DNA from: Psychroserpens luteus | GTDB taxonomy: Bacteria > Bacteroidota > Bacteroidia > Flavobacteriales > Flavobacteriaceae | NCBI RefSeq assembly: GCF_015319355.1 | Contig: NZ_JADILU010000003.1 | Location: 310,001 to 374,000, forward strand | Direction of reading: 5' to 3' | Length of the DNA stretch: 64,000 bases | In this document: piece after piece, positions 26,272-35,565 of the stretch | How positions within the stretch are numbered: the first letter of the stretch is position 1 | Layout: the number at the start of each line of letters is the position of its first letter | Position numbers and translations under genes: made by a program | The notes under the pieces: model-generated | Told to the model about the DNA's origin: nothing | Databases searched by the model: none | What the model saw: the letters and a program-made list of their open reading frames with translations, nothing else

Positions 26272-29200
26272 TTAGTTGTCGTTTTCATAACCTTCAGGAC
26301 GTTTAGATCTCACTGGAGCAGCAGGTTCTGGCATCAATTCAAATTCTTTAATTTGGAGTTGTTTCATGGCTTCTTCAACAGCACGTTCTAATTGCGGGTC
26401 TTGACCTTGACTCACCAATTTAGGATGTTGAATTACCTCAATATCTGGAGCAACGCCTTCGCCTTCTACAGCCCAATTTCCGTTGACATCATAAAAACCA
26501 CCACGAGGTGCAACCATACCACCACCATCAATAAATGGAGGTGTATCCCAAGTACCAACTAATCCACCCCAAGTTCTTGTTCCAACAATAGTTCCTAACT
26601 TAGCTTCTTTGAACATGTATGGTAATAAATCACCACCAGAACCTGCTCGCTCATTTATGATCATCACTTTTGGTCCCCAAATCCCAGCCATTGGCGTAGT
26701 CCATGGTCGATTGGTTTTCGTTTTACTATTAAAATATCCTAAGAGCTTACGATTCATAATATCAATCATATAATCTGCAGCAGATCCACCACCATTATTA
26801 CGCTCGTCTATAATGACTCCTTTTTTATCTTGTTGTGAAAAATAGTAGCGATTAAAAGACGTAAAACCTGGATTTCCAGTATTAGGCACATAAACGTAAG
26901 CGAGTTTCCCATTTGATAATTCATCAACTTTACGACGATTACTTTCTACCCAATCCAAATATCTTAAACTGCGCTCACTAGAAACAGGCTTGATTAAAAC
27001 TGTTTGAGCACCAGTCATTGATGGTTTACTATTTACAGTGATATTAATTTCCCGACCAGCAGTTTGCTCTAATAATTGATACGGATTTACTTCCGAAGAA
27101 AGTATAGTTCCGTTTATTGCAATGAGGTAATCACCTTCATTAATGGTAATTCCAGGTTGTGATAAAGGCGCTTTGGTTTCTGGATTCCAGCGTTCTCCAT
27201 TATAAATTTTTTTGATTTGGTAAGATCCGTTATTTAACACAATATCTGCACCTAACAAGCCAACAGGAACGTAATCAACATCAGGTAAATCACCACCATA
27301 AACATAAGAGTGACCAATCGCGACCTCACCACTCATGATGTCAACGACATAATTTAAATCGGTTCTATGTCTTACGTCATCAATCCATGGCGAATACCAT
27401 TCATACACATCATCCCAAGGCGCTCCATGTACATTGTCAACGTATAAAAAGTCACGCATATAGCGCCAACCTTCTTTGAAAATTTGTTTGTATTCTTCTT
27501 TTGGATCAACTTTTATTTTGAGGTTTGTATCGATTTTTCCTTCTGAGAAATCAGCTTTTCCTTTGGTTGCTACAATTGCCCATTGTCCGTTTTTATTAAG
27601 AAGTGTTGTATTTCTATCTTCGGAAATGAGCATTTGCTGGACACCTTCGTCAAAAACAGAAGCTTCATCTTTTTCGGTATCAAAATCATGAATTTTTACA
27701 CCATTACCATCATCTTGAGCTTCAGCAACAAACACGTGACCTTTAGGTGCTTTTGCTAAATCTACATAATTACCATCTGGTAAATTTAAAGCAACAGCAC
27801 GATCAAATAATCCTTTAGTATCAATTTTTACAGTGATAGCAGAATCTGTAGTCTTGTCTTCTTTCTCTTTTGAATCTTTGTCTTTACTGTCTTTACTGTC
27901 TTTATCTTTCTTTTCGTCTTTTTGCTCTTCTAATGCTTCTTCATCAGTTTTGATGTGATTTGGCGCTTTGTCTTCCGAAGATAAAACAATAGCATACAAG
28001 CTTCGTGTCGTTTCAGGATCGTATGAACTCATGTCTAGCCAACCTGTTGCTAATCCGTAATTGGTGCTCGCTAGTGTATACAAATATTTACCAGAAGCAT
28101 CCCAAACTGGACTAATAGCATCTGCCAAAGGATCTGTAATTGGAATAATTTTTTTAGAATCAATATGATATGCATAAATCGATTTGAAACTGCTATTGTT
28201 TTGCTTTGCATATGCAATCCATTTACTATCTGGTGACCATTTAGGATTCATGCTACGGTTTGGGTGAGCGTAACCTTCAGTATCTGCAATGACAGCTCTT
28301 TTTGACTCTAGGTTAATTACCCAAATATTGAAATCTGTATCTGTATAAGCGATATGTTTTCCGTCTGGAGACCAATCTGGCTGAAAATAGAATGTGTTAT
28401 TAGGTAATTTAATATAGGTTTGATTTTTACCATCTTGATCTGCAATGACCATTTGATATTCACCACTTTTATCTGAGAACCAAGCAATTTTATCACCTTT
28501 AGGAGACCAAATTGGTGTACGGTCTGCAATACCAGATGAATTTGTTAAGTTTCTCCATGTCCCATTTTCTTTTGGAACTGTGAAGATATCTCCTCGATGT
28601 TCAAAGATGGCACGTTTTCCGTTAGGTGAAATATTTGGGTTTAATAATTGTCTGCCTGATACATCTTCCCAATGCTTACGTGAAAAGTTTAAATCTGCTT
28701 TGACTTCAATATTAAGCGTTTTTATAGTTCCGTTTTCTGGATTAAGAGTGTGTAATAAACCGCCTTGTTCATAAACAACCATATTTCCACTAGCATCTAA
28801 ACTCTTGGTATCGAATTTTTTATGAAAAGTCATTTGCTTTTCAGTCTTTGTTTTAGGATCAAAGGACCAAATATTACTTGTGTAATCACGCTCTGATAAA
28901 TAATACACAATACCATTAAGCCAAACAGGATCTAGATGACGTTCTTTATCTAATTGAGGCGTGGTTACTAATTCTTTAGTTTTTAAATCTACAATCCAAA
29001 TTGGCATAGCTTGACCACCACGATAATTTCGCCATTCTGGATCCCAAGATGTAATAGGAGTGTAGGCAATATGTTTTCCATCTGCGGAAATATCGCCATA
29101 AGCAGCACGAGGAATATCTAAAGCCACAGGTAATTCTCCTTTTGGAGACACTGTAAAAAACTTGTTGGTTTGTGTTGGTCGTCCTTCTCTATTTGAGCGA

Positions 29201-29553
29201 AATAGTATATTGCCTTCTGGTGTCCAACCTTGGACAACATCTGCTGCAGAATGATAGGTTAGACGTTTTGGTTCTCCACCTTCCGAAGGCATTATAAATA
29301 CATCTACATTACCATCATATTGTGCAGTAAATGCAATCCATTTACCATCATTAGAAAAATGCGGACTCGATTCATAACCATCATCGCTGGTAAGCCTGAT
29401 TGCTGTTCCGCCATTTGTGGATGCCTTCCAGAGATCGTTGGCATAGACGAAAACAACGTCGTTGTTGTGGATTGTTGGTTGTCTTAGAAGTTTGGTTTGG
29501 GCAGATGCTGTGATAGCAAATACGCTCAAGAAGGCGAGGATTAATCGTTTCAT
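26272..29553 (-). CDS. Tricorn-like S41 family protease
   Basis: 1093 residues with a signal peptide (AITASAQ). Residues about 25-530 are WD40/TolB-like beta-propeller repeats (for example SNDGKWIAFTAQYDG, SPDGKHIAYTDTD). A Lys/Asp/Ser-rich linker spans about 535-570. A C1-like domain follows, then a PDZ domain (about 760-860, GITINEGDYLIAING). The C-terminal S41 peptidase domain includes IDERNNGGGSAADY and NERAGSGGDLLPY, the latter carrying the presumed nucleophile serine. Tricorn enzymes degrade peptides downstream of larger proteases; this one is exported. Normal length for the family. Confidence 0.9.
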   Translation of the reverse strand: MKRLILAFLSVFAITASAQTKLLRQPTIHNNDVVFVYANDLWKASTNGGTAIRLTSDDGYESSPHFSNDGKWIAFTAQYDGNVDVFIMPSEGGEPKRLTYHSAADVVQGWTPEGNILFRSNREGRPTQTNKFFTVSPKGELPVALDIPRAAYGDISADGKHIAYTPITSWDPEWRNYRGGQAMPIWIVDLKTKELVTTPQLDKERHLDPVWLNGIVYYLSERDYTSNIWSFDPKTKTEKQMTFHKKFDTKSLDASGNMVVYEQGGLLHTLNPENGTIKTLNIEVKADLNFSRKHWEDVSGRQLLNPNISPNGKRAIFEHRGDIFTVPKENGTWRNLTNSSGIADRTPIWSPKGDKIAWFSDKSGEYQMVIADQDGKNQTYIKLPNNTFYFQPDWSPDGKHIAYTDTDFNIWVINLESKRAVIADTEGYAHPNRSMNPKWSPDSKWIAYAKQNNSSFKSIYAYHIDSKKIIPITDPLADAISPVWDASGKYLYTLASTNYGLATGWLDMSSYDPETTRSLYAIVLSSEDKAPNHIKTDEEALEEQKDEKKDKDSKDSKDKDSKEKEDKTTDSAITVKIDTKGLFDRAVALNLPDGNYVDLAKAPKGHVFVAEAQDDGNGVKIHDFDTEKDEASVFDEGVQQMLISEDRNTTLLNKNGQWAIVATKGKADFSEGKIDTNLKIKVDPKEEYKQIFKEGWRYMRDFLYVDNVHGAPWDDVYEWYSPWIDDVRHRTDLNYVVDIMSGEVAIGHSYVYGGDLPDVDYVPVGLLGADIVLNNGSYQIKKIYNGERWNPETKAPLSQPGITINEGDYLIAINGTILSSEVNPYQLLEQTAGREINITVNSKPSMTGAQTVLIKPVSSERSLRYLDWVESNRRKVDELSNGKLAYVYVPNTGNPGFTSFNRYYFSQQDKKGVIIDERNNGGGSAADYMIDIMNRKLLGYFNSKTKTNRPWTTPMAGIWGPKVMIINERAGSGGDLLPYMFKEAKLGTIVGTRTWGGLVGTWDTPPFIDGGGMVAPRGGFYDVNGNWAVEGEGVAPDIEVIQHPKLVSQGQDPQLERAVEEAMKQLQIKEFELMPEPAAPVRSKRPEGYENDN

Positions 29554-29659
29554 GTTTTGGTTGGTTTTGAAAGACGTTGATTTTGAACTTAAAGGTACAA
29601 AAATGAAGTAATTTGGTTTGTCCTTAAATGTTAAATTAGACTTATGACTTTGTCATAGA

Positions 29660-30307
29660 TTACAAAACTCCACATTTAGTAAATACTATTATGTTTTCTC
29701 TTTTCAGTTTTTTTGTTAATCCTGTTAAATATTTATTTATTTCATGGCTCAAATCTGGACCATCTACTTTTATGGATAATACTTCTTTTAGTCTTTGCTC
29801 AATATCGTTTTTCCTTTTTTCTAAACCAGTTGTGCTAGCTTTGGCAATTAAAATTAATGCACAATGTTCAGCATATTCATTATTGTAAATTTCTTCTGAA
29901 ATTATATTAAAAGGATTGAGTTGTAAGTATAGACTAGTATCTATCTCGTGGATTAAATCTGAATAATATTCATATTCCTCTATTAAGTCAATAGATTTAA
30001 TATCAGATATTTTTATTGTATTCTTAAATTTAGTGCAAGCTAAATCTACATTGTATTTGTTAATATGTTTAATTTCAGAATAAATTGAAATACTATCATT
30101 AGCTGTAGTTTCTTTGAAGTAGTCAAGAAATTTTTCTTTTTCAGGATCATATTTTCTTGTTCCCATAATGACAGATGGATATATAAAACCTTCGTAAATG
30201 AAATTATTTGATAACTCTACCTTTACTTCATAGCGAGATAGTGTCCCAGGAGCAGAAAACACTTGACTTGTAAAAAATATAAAACATATGATTATCAATT
30301 TTTTCAT
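29660..30307 (-). CDS. Exported hypothetical protein
   Basis: 215 residues with a cleavable signal peptide ending near residue 19 (QVFSAPG). The mature part is charged and mixed alpha/beta, with one Cys pair candidate (DLACTK, EHCALI) and a Lys-rich C-terminus ending KCGVL. Not recognised. It stands alone on the minus strand, 30 bp downstream of the ACP phosphodiesterase gene, and could be co-transcribed with it. Confidence 0.5.
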   Translation of the reverse strand: MKKLIIICFIFFTSQVFSAPGTLSRYEVKVELSNNFIYEGFIYPSVIMGTRKYDPEKEKFLDYFKETTANDSISIYSEIKHINKYNVDLACTKFKNTIKISDIKSIDLIEEYEYYSDLIHEIDTSLYLQLNPFNIISEEIYNNEYAEHCALILIAKASTTGLEKRKNDIEQRLKEVLSIKVDGPDLSHEINKYLTGLTKKLKRENIIVFTKCGVL

Positions 30308-30337
30308 AATTATATGGATTGATATCTATTTTTTTGT

Positions 30338-30934
30338 CTAAAATGATTCTTCTATAGTTTTTAAAGTTTGATCAGTAAACGCTCTCAGCTCTTCAAAAAA
30401 GGAGGTGAACTCTTCCTCAAATTCAACATAAAATTCTTGAAGTTCTACAGTTGCTGTATTCATTCCAGATATGTTTTTGGTACGTCGGTTCATTCCGTCT
30501 AAAACCTTTTGGATGCCTTCAATTTCAGCATAACTAAGAAGCCAATTATCTGCAATCATATGAGGCATCATTTTTTGAATGCGAACAGGAAGTGTTTTAA
30601 AATTATCTTCTAATAAATCATAGAAACTCTCAATGTATTCAGGTAAAGGGATATCAGAATAGTGCGACCAATTTTTTGCTAAAAAGTGATCGTATAAAAT
30701 ATCAACAATGACTCCACTGTAATGTCCGTAATTTTCATGTAGCCTTTTGGTACTCAACCTTACGGTTGGATGTGCATCTGTAAAAGTGTCTATTTGGCGA
30801 TGTAATAAAATCCCTTTTTGAATTTCAATAGGGTATTTTTTATAGCGTTTACCTCGTATGCCATCTGCAATAAAATTACCGATGGTGATTTGATTATCGT
30901 TATTTGAAAGAAATATGTGGGCTAGAAAATTCAT
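30338..30934 (-). CDS. acpH: Acyl carrier protein phosphodiesterase (AcpH, DUF479)
   Basis: 198 residues. The N-terminus MNFLAHIFLS, GNFIADGIRGK and the HRQIDTFTDAHP motif (about 46-57) are diagnostic of the AcpH/DUF479 family, an HD-type hydrolase that removes the 4'-phosphopantetheine from holo-ACP. YDHFLAKNW (about 85-93) is the second metal-binding segment. Cytoplasmic. It is divergent from the phosphohexomutase gene at 31010. Confidence 0.9.
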   Translation of the reverse strand: MNFLAHIFLSNNDNQITIGNFIADGIRGKRYKKYPIEIQKGILLHRQIDTFTDAHPTVRLSTKRLHENYGHYSGVIVDILYDHFLAKNWSHYSDIPLPEYIESFYDLLEDNFKTLPVRIQKMMPHMIADNWLLSYAEIEGIQKVLDGMNRRTKNISGMNTATVELQEFYVEFEEEFTSFFEELRAFTDQTLKTIEESF

Positions 30935-30981
30935 AGGGGTAATTTACGAATTGTGAGCTTAGTTTTACAATTTTGAAATGG

Positions 30982-30989
30982 TATATTTG
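30982..30989 (+). promoter_or_regulatory. -7 box of the phosphohexomutase gene
   Basis: TATATTTG, a perfect TAnnTTTG, lies 20 bp upstream of the ATG at 31010. I see no clear TTG at the -33 spacing. Confidence 0.5.
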
Positions 30990-31009
30990 TCGAAAATAAA
31001 ATATTTAGA

Positions 31010-32398
31010 ATGACACTTATAAAATCAATCTCAGGAATACGTGGTACAATTGGAGGAAATGTTGGTGATAATTTAACACCAATTGATGCTGTGAAATTTG
31101 CATCGGCTTACGGTACATGGATCAAACAACAACGCGATAAAGAAAACTATAGAGTTGTTGTTGGTAGAGATGCGAGAATTTCGGGAGAGATGATTCAAAA
31201 CTTAGTTATGAATACGTTAGTTGGATTAGGGATTCATGTGATTGATCTTGGTTTATCTACTACACCAACTGTCGAAATTGCTGTACCTATGGAACATGCA
31301 GATGGTGGAATTATTCTAACAGCAAGTCACAATCCAAAACAATGGAATGCACTTAAATTATTAGATGCTAAAGGAGAATTTTTAAATGGAGAAGAAGGTG
31401 CTAAAATTTTAAAAATTGCCGAATCTAATGAAATGGCATTTGCAGAGGTTGATGACTTAGGTGAGATAACAATTAATGATGCCTATATAGATATTCATAT
31501 TGATGAAGTTTTAGATCTGGATTTAGTCAATGTAAAAGCAATTGAAAAAGCTAATTTTAAAGTTGTTGTTGATGGAGTGAATTCAACTGGAGGAATTGCA
31601 ATCCCATTATTATTAGAACGATTAGGAGTGGAAGCTGTAAAATTGTATTGTGATCCTACAGGACATTTTCCTCATAATCCAGAACCTCTTAAAGAACATT
31701 TAACAGATTTATCTGAAGCTGTGGTTAAAGCCAATGCAGACTTTGGAATCGTTGTAGATCCAGATGTAGATCGTTTGGCATTTATGGATGAAAAAGGTGA
31801 GATGTTTGGAGAAGAATATACATTAGTTGCTTGTGCAGATTACGTCTTGAGTAAAACACCAGGTAATACTGTTAGTAATATGAGTTCTACGCGTGCATTG
31901 CGTGATGTGACAGAAAAACATGGCGGAACTTATGAAGCAAGTGCAGTTGGAGAAGTAAATGTTGTCAACTTAATGAAGAAAAACAACGCTGTTATTGGTG
32001 GTGAAGGAAATGGAGGAATTATATATCCAGAATCTCACTACGGAAGAGATGCGCTAGTAGGTGTTGCTTTATTTTTAAGTTTATTAGCAGAAAAGAAAAT
32101 GAAAGTAAGTGAACTTAGAGCAAGTTACCCTAGCTATTTCATGAGTAAAAAGAAAATACAATTAACTCCAGAGTTGGATGTTGACGCGTTACTTGTTGCT
32201 ATGGAGAACAAATATTCCGAAGAAAAATTGACAACCATTGATGGTGTAAAAATTGACTTTGCTAATTCTTGGGTACACTTGAGAAAAAGTAATACAGAGC
32301 CAATCATTAGAATTTATACAGAAGCACCAAGTCAAAAAGAAGCAGACGATTTAGCAGATCGTATCATTTCAGAAATTAAGACTATTGCAAATATTTAG
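31010..32398 (+). CDS. glmM: Phosphoglucosamine mutase (phosphohexomutase family)
   Basis: 462 residues. Family landmarks are the phosphoserine loop TASHNPKQWNALK (about 103-115), the metal-binding DPDVDRLAF (about 251-259), the sugar-binding GEGNGG (about 325-330) and the C-terminal phosphate loop RKSNTEPIIRIY. It converts glucosamine-6-phosphate to glucosamine-1-phosphate for peptidoglycan and lipid A synthesis in the cytoplasm. The closely related phosphomannomutase function cannot be ruled out by eye, but the length and the TASHNP context fit GlmM-like flavobacterial enzymes. It is 25 bp upstream of the aminotransferase gene. Confidence 0.85.
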   Translation: MTLIKSISGIRGTIGGNVGDNLTPIDAVKFASAYGTWIKQQRDKENYRVVVGRDARISGEMIQNLVMNTLVGLGIHVIDLGLSTTPTVEIAVPMEHADGGIILTASHNPKQWNALKLLDAKGEFLNGEEGAKILKIAESNEMAFAEVDDLGEITINDAYIDIHIDEVLDLDLVNVKAIEKANFKVVVDGVNSTGGIAIPLLLERLGVEAVKLYCDPTGHFPHNPEPLKEHLTDLSEAVVKANADFGIVVDPDVDRLAFMDEKGEMFGEEYTLVACADYVLSKTPGNTVSNMSSTRALRDVTEKHGGTYEASAVGEVNVVNLMKKNNAVIGGEGNGGIIYPESHYGRDALVGVALFLSLLAEKKMKVSELRASYPSYFMSKKKIQLTPELDVDALLVAMENKYSEEKLTTIDGVKIDFANSWVHLRKSNTEPIIRIYTEAPSQKEADDLADRIISEIKTIANI

Positions 32399-32423
32399 TA
32401 TCTTAGCATAAAGCACTTTTAAT

Positions 32424-33929
32424 ATGATTTCTACGGAAATATCTACTTCTAAACCATCAGAGCTTGAATTGTATTTTAATCAGTTCAGACAACATATCAT
32501 TGGTGTAGATCAAGAGTTTGAATCCCCTTTTGGAAACAAAAAAATCATCTATACAGATTGGACTGCTTCAGGACGTTTGTACAGACCAATAGAGGATAAG
32601 CTTTGTAATGAATTTGGACCTTTTGTCGCTAATACGCATACAGAAACAACCGTTTCGGGTACAGCAATGACAAAGGCTTACCATGAAGCTAAACATATTA
32701 TAAAGCGTCACGTTAATTGTGATGAAGATGATGTGCTTATCGTTTCAGGAAATGGAATGACAGGTGTTGTTAATAAGTTTCAAAGAATCCTCGGACTAAA
32801 AGTACCAGAGAATTTACGTCAATACACAACGATTCCTGATGAAATTCGTCCTGTTGTATTTATCACTCATATGGAGCATCATTCTAATCAAACTTCTTGG
32901 TTAGAGACGATTGCGAAAGTTGAGGTAATACCACCAGATGACGAAGGATTATTCAGCATTGAAAATTTAGAAATTTTATTAGAAAAATATAAAGACTGTA
33001 CATTAAAAATAGCTTCAGTTGTTGGAGGTTCTAATGTGACAGGAATACAAACGCCACATCATAAGATTGCTGAGGTTATGCACAAACATGGAGGCGTGTG
33101 TTTCGTGGATTTTGCATGTTCTGCTCCTTATGTAGACATTGATATGCATCCAGAAAATGAACAGCAAAACTTAGATGCTATTTTCTTTTCTCCACATAAA
33201 TTTTTAGGAGGACCTGGAACTTCAGGTGTGTTGATTTTTAATAAAAAATTGTACAAAAATATGGTTCCAGATTGTCCAGGAGGAGGTACTGTAAGCTGGA
33301 CCAACCCTTGGGGAGAACATAAATATATTGATAATATTGAAGATAGAGAAGATGGTGGTACACCAGGATTTCTTCAAACTATAAAAACTGCGCTTTCAAT
33401 CAAACTGAAAGAGCAAATGGGAGTGAATAATATTCTCAAAAGGGAGCATGAATTAGTGAACACAGTGTTTGCATCATTAACTCAAGAAGAAAATATAAAA
33501 ATTCTTGCAGGTCAACATGAAGATCGTTTGGGAGTTATTTCATTTTACATTGACAATTTACATTTTAATCTTGGTGTGAAATTATTGAATGATCGTTTTG
33601 GAATTCAAACACGAGGAGGTTGTAGTTGTGCAGGTACTTATGGTCATTTTTTATTACACGTAGATCAACAAACAAGTCATGAATTAACAAATGAAATTTC
33701 TATTGGAGATTTAGTTCGTAAACCAGGTTGGATTAGAATGTCTATTCACCCAACAACTACAAATAAGGAAATGGATTTTGTTTGTGAAAGCATTAGGGTT
33801 TTGGCTCAAAATCATAAAGAATGGGCTAAAAGTTATCAATACGATGGAAAAACAAATGAGTTTATTCACGAGTCTTTAGTTTCCAAGAGTGAGGACAATA
33901 GTCAAATTGATAAGTGGTTTACCCTTTAA
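32424..33929 (+). CDS. Class V aminotransferase-fold PLP enzyme (SufS/Csd-like)
   Basis: 501 residues. Class V features are an N-terminal YTDWTASGRLYRPIE substrate loop, THMEHHSNQTSW, VDFACSAPY and the PLP-lysine segment FFSPHKFLGGPGTSG (about 250-264). GGCSCAGTYGHF carries two Cys in the position of the SufS active-site loop, but the surrounding sequence differs from true cysteine desulfurases, and the protein is about 90 residues longer. Function as a desulfurase, selenocysteine lyase or other PLP lyase is open. The 3' end overlaps the convergent acyltransferase gene by 11 bp. Confidence 0.82.
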   Translation: MISTEISTSKPSELELYFNQFRQHIIGVDQEFESPFGNKKIIYTDWTASGRLYRPIEDKLCNEFGPFVANTHTETTVSGTAMTKAYHEAKHIIKRHVNCDEDDVLIVSGNGMTGVVNKFQRILGLKVPENLRQYTTIPDEIRPVVFITHMEHHSNQTSWLETIAKVEVIPPDDEGLFSIENLEILLEKYKDCTLKIASVVGGSNVTGIQTPHHKIAEVMHKHGGVCFVDFACSAPYVDIDMHPENEQQNLDAIFFSPHKFLGGPGTSGVLIFNKKLYKNMVPDCPGGGTVSWTNPWGEHKYIDNIEDREDGGTPGFLQTIKTALSIKLKEQMGVNNILKREHELVNTVFASLTQEENIKILAGQHEDRLGVISFYIDNLHFNLGVKLLNDRFGIQTRGGCSCAGTYGHFLLHVDQQTSHELTNEISIGDLVRKPGWIRMSIHPTTTNKEMDFVCESIRVLAQNHKEWAKSYQYDGKTNEFIHESLVSKSEDNSQIDKWFTL

Positions 33930-34821
33930 TTACATTATAGTTTTCTGGAGAATCGTCTTTGTATTTCCAACGTTTATGTGTCCATAAATAAAATTCTGGA
34001 GCTTCATGAATTTGTTGTTCTACCTTACGGAAAAAGATATCTGTAATCTCGTAATTATTAAACTCTTTTGGGTGTTCTGTGATGGTTTCAAAAGTCGTTT
34101 CATAATACCCTCTTTTTAATCGCTTTACTTTGAAGAAAACGACAGCCATATCAAGACGTTTGGCTAGCATTTCTGCTCCTGTATGCATTGGTACTCGGTG
34201 TCCCATAAATTTAGCCCAATGCTGTGCTTTCCAGGCTTTTGCTGATTGATCTGATACAAATCCGCAGATAAAAGTTTCTTTATTAACTTTTGCTTTCATT
34301 AATTTTGGGATGGTCTCTTTAGTAGTAATCAATTCACTGTTATATTTGGCGCGAATTCCCTTAATTAATCTATCAAAATATTTATTTTCAATCCGTTTGT
34401 AAACAGCAAAACCTTTGTTTTTAATATAACTCTGTAGTACAAAAATCCACTCCCAACTTCCGTAATGAGCACACATGAGTGCTATGCTTCTACCATTGTT
34501 TTCAATATCTTGTAGCAATTCAACGTTAGTAAATTTGAAGCGCTTTTTCATTTCGGCTTCCGAAATTGTTAAAGACTTGATAGCTTCAACCATCATATCA
34601 CATAAATGATGATAAAACTTATTTGTGATGGTTTTTATTTCTTTATCATTTTTTTCTGGAAACACTAATTTTAAATTAGCAATAACTACTTTTTTTCTAT
34701 AACCAAAAACTTTATAAATTAAAAGATAAAGAAAGTCTGAAAATGCATATAGCAATCTAAATGGAAGTATAGAAATAAGCCATAAAAAAGGATAAACTAA
34801 AATGTATATTATAAATTGCAT
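33919..34821 (-). CDS. Lysophospholipid/lipid A acyltransferase (HtrB/LpxL family)
   Basis: 300 residues. It has an N-terminal membrane helix (about 3-22), then the HtrB family catalytic motif HYGSWE (HX4E) near residue 119, and the SDQSAKAWKAQHWAKFMG segment typical of late acyltransferases. It transfers an acyl chain to lipid A or another lysolipid at the inner membrane. Length is normal for the family. A -7 box lies at 34843-34850. Confidence 0.87.
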   Translation of the reverse strand: MQFIIYILVYPFLWLISILPFRLLYAFSDFLYLLIYKVFGYRKKVVIANLKLVFPEKNDKEIKTITNKFYHHLCDMMVEAIKSLTISEAEMKKRFKFTNVELLQDIENNGRSIALMCAHYGSWEWIFVLQSYIKNKGFAVYKRIENKYFDRLIKGIRAKYNSELITTKETIPKLMKAKVNKETFICGFVSDQSAKAWKAQHWAKFMGHRVPMHTGAEMLAKRLDMAVVFFKVKRLKRGYYETTFETITEHPKEFNNYEITDIFFRKVEQQIHEAPEFYLWTHKRWKYKDDSPENYNVIKG

Positions 34822-34842
34822 TATTGATTAGATTTGCAGCGA

Positions 34843-34850
34843 CAAATATA
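34843..34850 (-). promoter_or_regulatory. -7 box of the acyltransferase gene
   Basis: The minus strand reads TATATTTG, 22 bp upstream of the ATG at 34821. No clear -33 TTG is visible. Confidence 0.45.
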
Positions 34851-34873
34851 TGTATAATTAAAGTTTATAGTCT

Positions 34874-35509
34874 ATGGGTAGTTTGAGTTTATTTACCATT
34901 ATCATCATTGCAGCAAATGCCTTGATTTCATACAAAGGGTTTAATGATTATGGCTTTTTTGAACGCTATAAATTTAATATTGGGAGTATTAAGCGAGGAG
35001 AACAGTTTAGAATGTTTAGTTCTGGTTTTTTACATGCAGACATGCAACATTTGTTGTTTAATATGCTAACACTCTATTTTTTTGCAGATCGTGTTATTTA
35101 TTTTGTTGGAGAGTTCAATTTCTTAATTGTCTATATAGGTAGTTTAGGGTTAGGGAGTATATTCTCTTATTATTTTCATCAAAACGAATACCAATACAGT
35201 GCAGTAGGAGCCAGTGGTGCTGTGATGGGTGTGCTTTATTCTGCTATTTTAGTTGATCCAATGATGAAAATTTATGGCTTTATTCCTGCTTTTATCTTTG
35301 GTATCGTGTATTTATTATATTCTATCTACGGTATGAAAAATAGAGTGGGTAATATTGGGCACGATGCACATTTTGGTGGAGCTGTAGGAGGTTATGTAAT
35401 TACTTTGATATTTAAGCCTTCACTTTTTGAAACCGATCTTTTAATGGTTGGTCTATTAGCAATACCAATTGTAGTGCTTTTTGTTATGCATAAATTGGGC
35501 AAAATTTAA
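34874..35509 (+). CDS. Rhomboid family intramembrane serine protease
   Basis: 211 residues with about six TM helices. The catalytic dyad is visible: Ser114 in GASGAVMG and His166 in HDAHFGGAVGG. The HADMQHLLFNM segment (about 54-64) is the conserved HxxxN loop region that forms the oxyanion hole. It cleaves membrane proteins within their TM segments; substrates unknown. Monocistronic, with a terminator at 35513-35548. Confidence 0.9.
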   Translation: MGSLSLFTIIIIAANALISYKGFNDYGFFERYKFNIGSIKRGEQFRMFSSGFLHADMQHLLFNMLTLYFFADRVIYFVGEFNFLIVYIGSLGLGSIFSYYFHQNEYQYSAVGASGAVMGVLYSAILVDPMMKIYGFIPAFIFGIVYLLYSIYGMKNRVGNIGHDAHFGGAVGGYVITLIFKPSLFETDLLMVGLLAIPIVVLFVMHKLGKI

Positions 35510-35512
35510 AAT

Positions 35513-35548
35513 GAAAAAAGCCTCTAATTTATCATTAAAGGCTCTTTT
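35513..35548. terminator. Bidirectional terminator
   Basis: AAAAAAGCCT and AGGCTCTTTT flank a partly paired AT-rich loop, between the convergent rhomboid gene (stop 35509) and TlpA gene (stop 35566). Confidence 0.7.
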
Positions 35549-35565
35549 CTAAAGTAAAAATAAAT

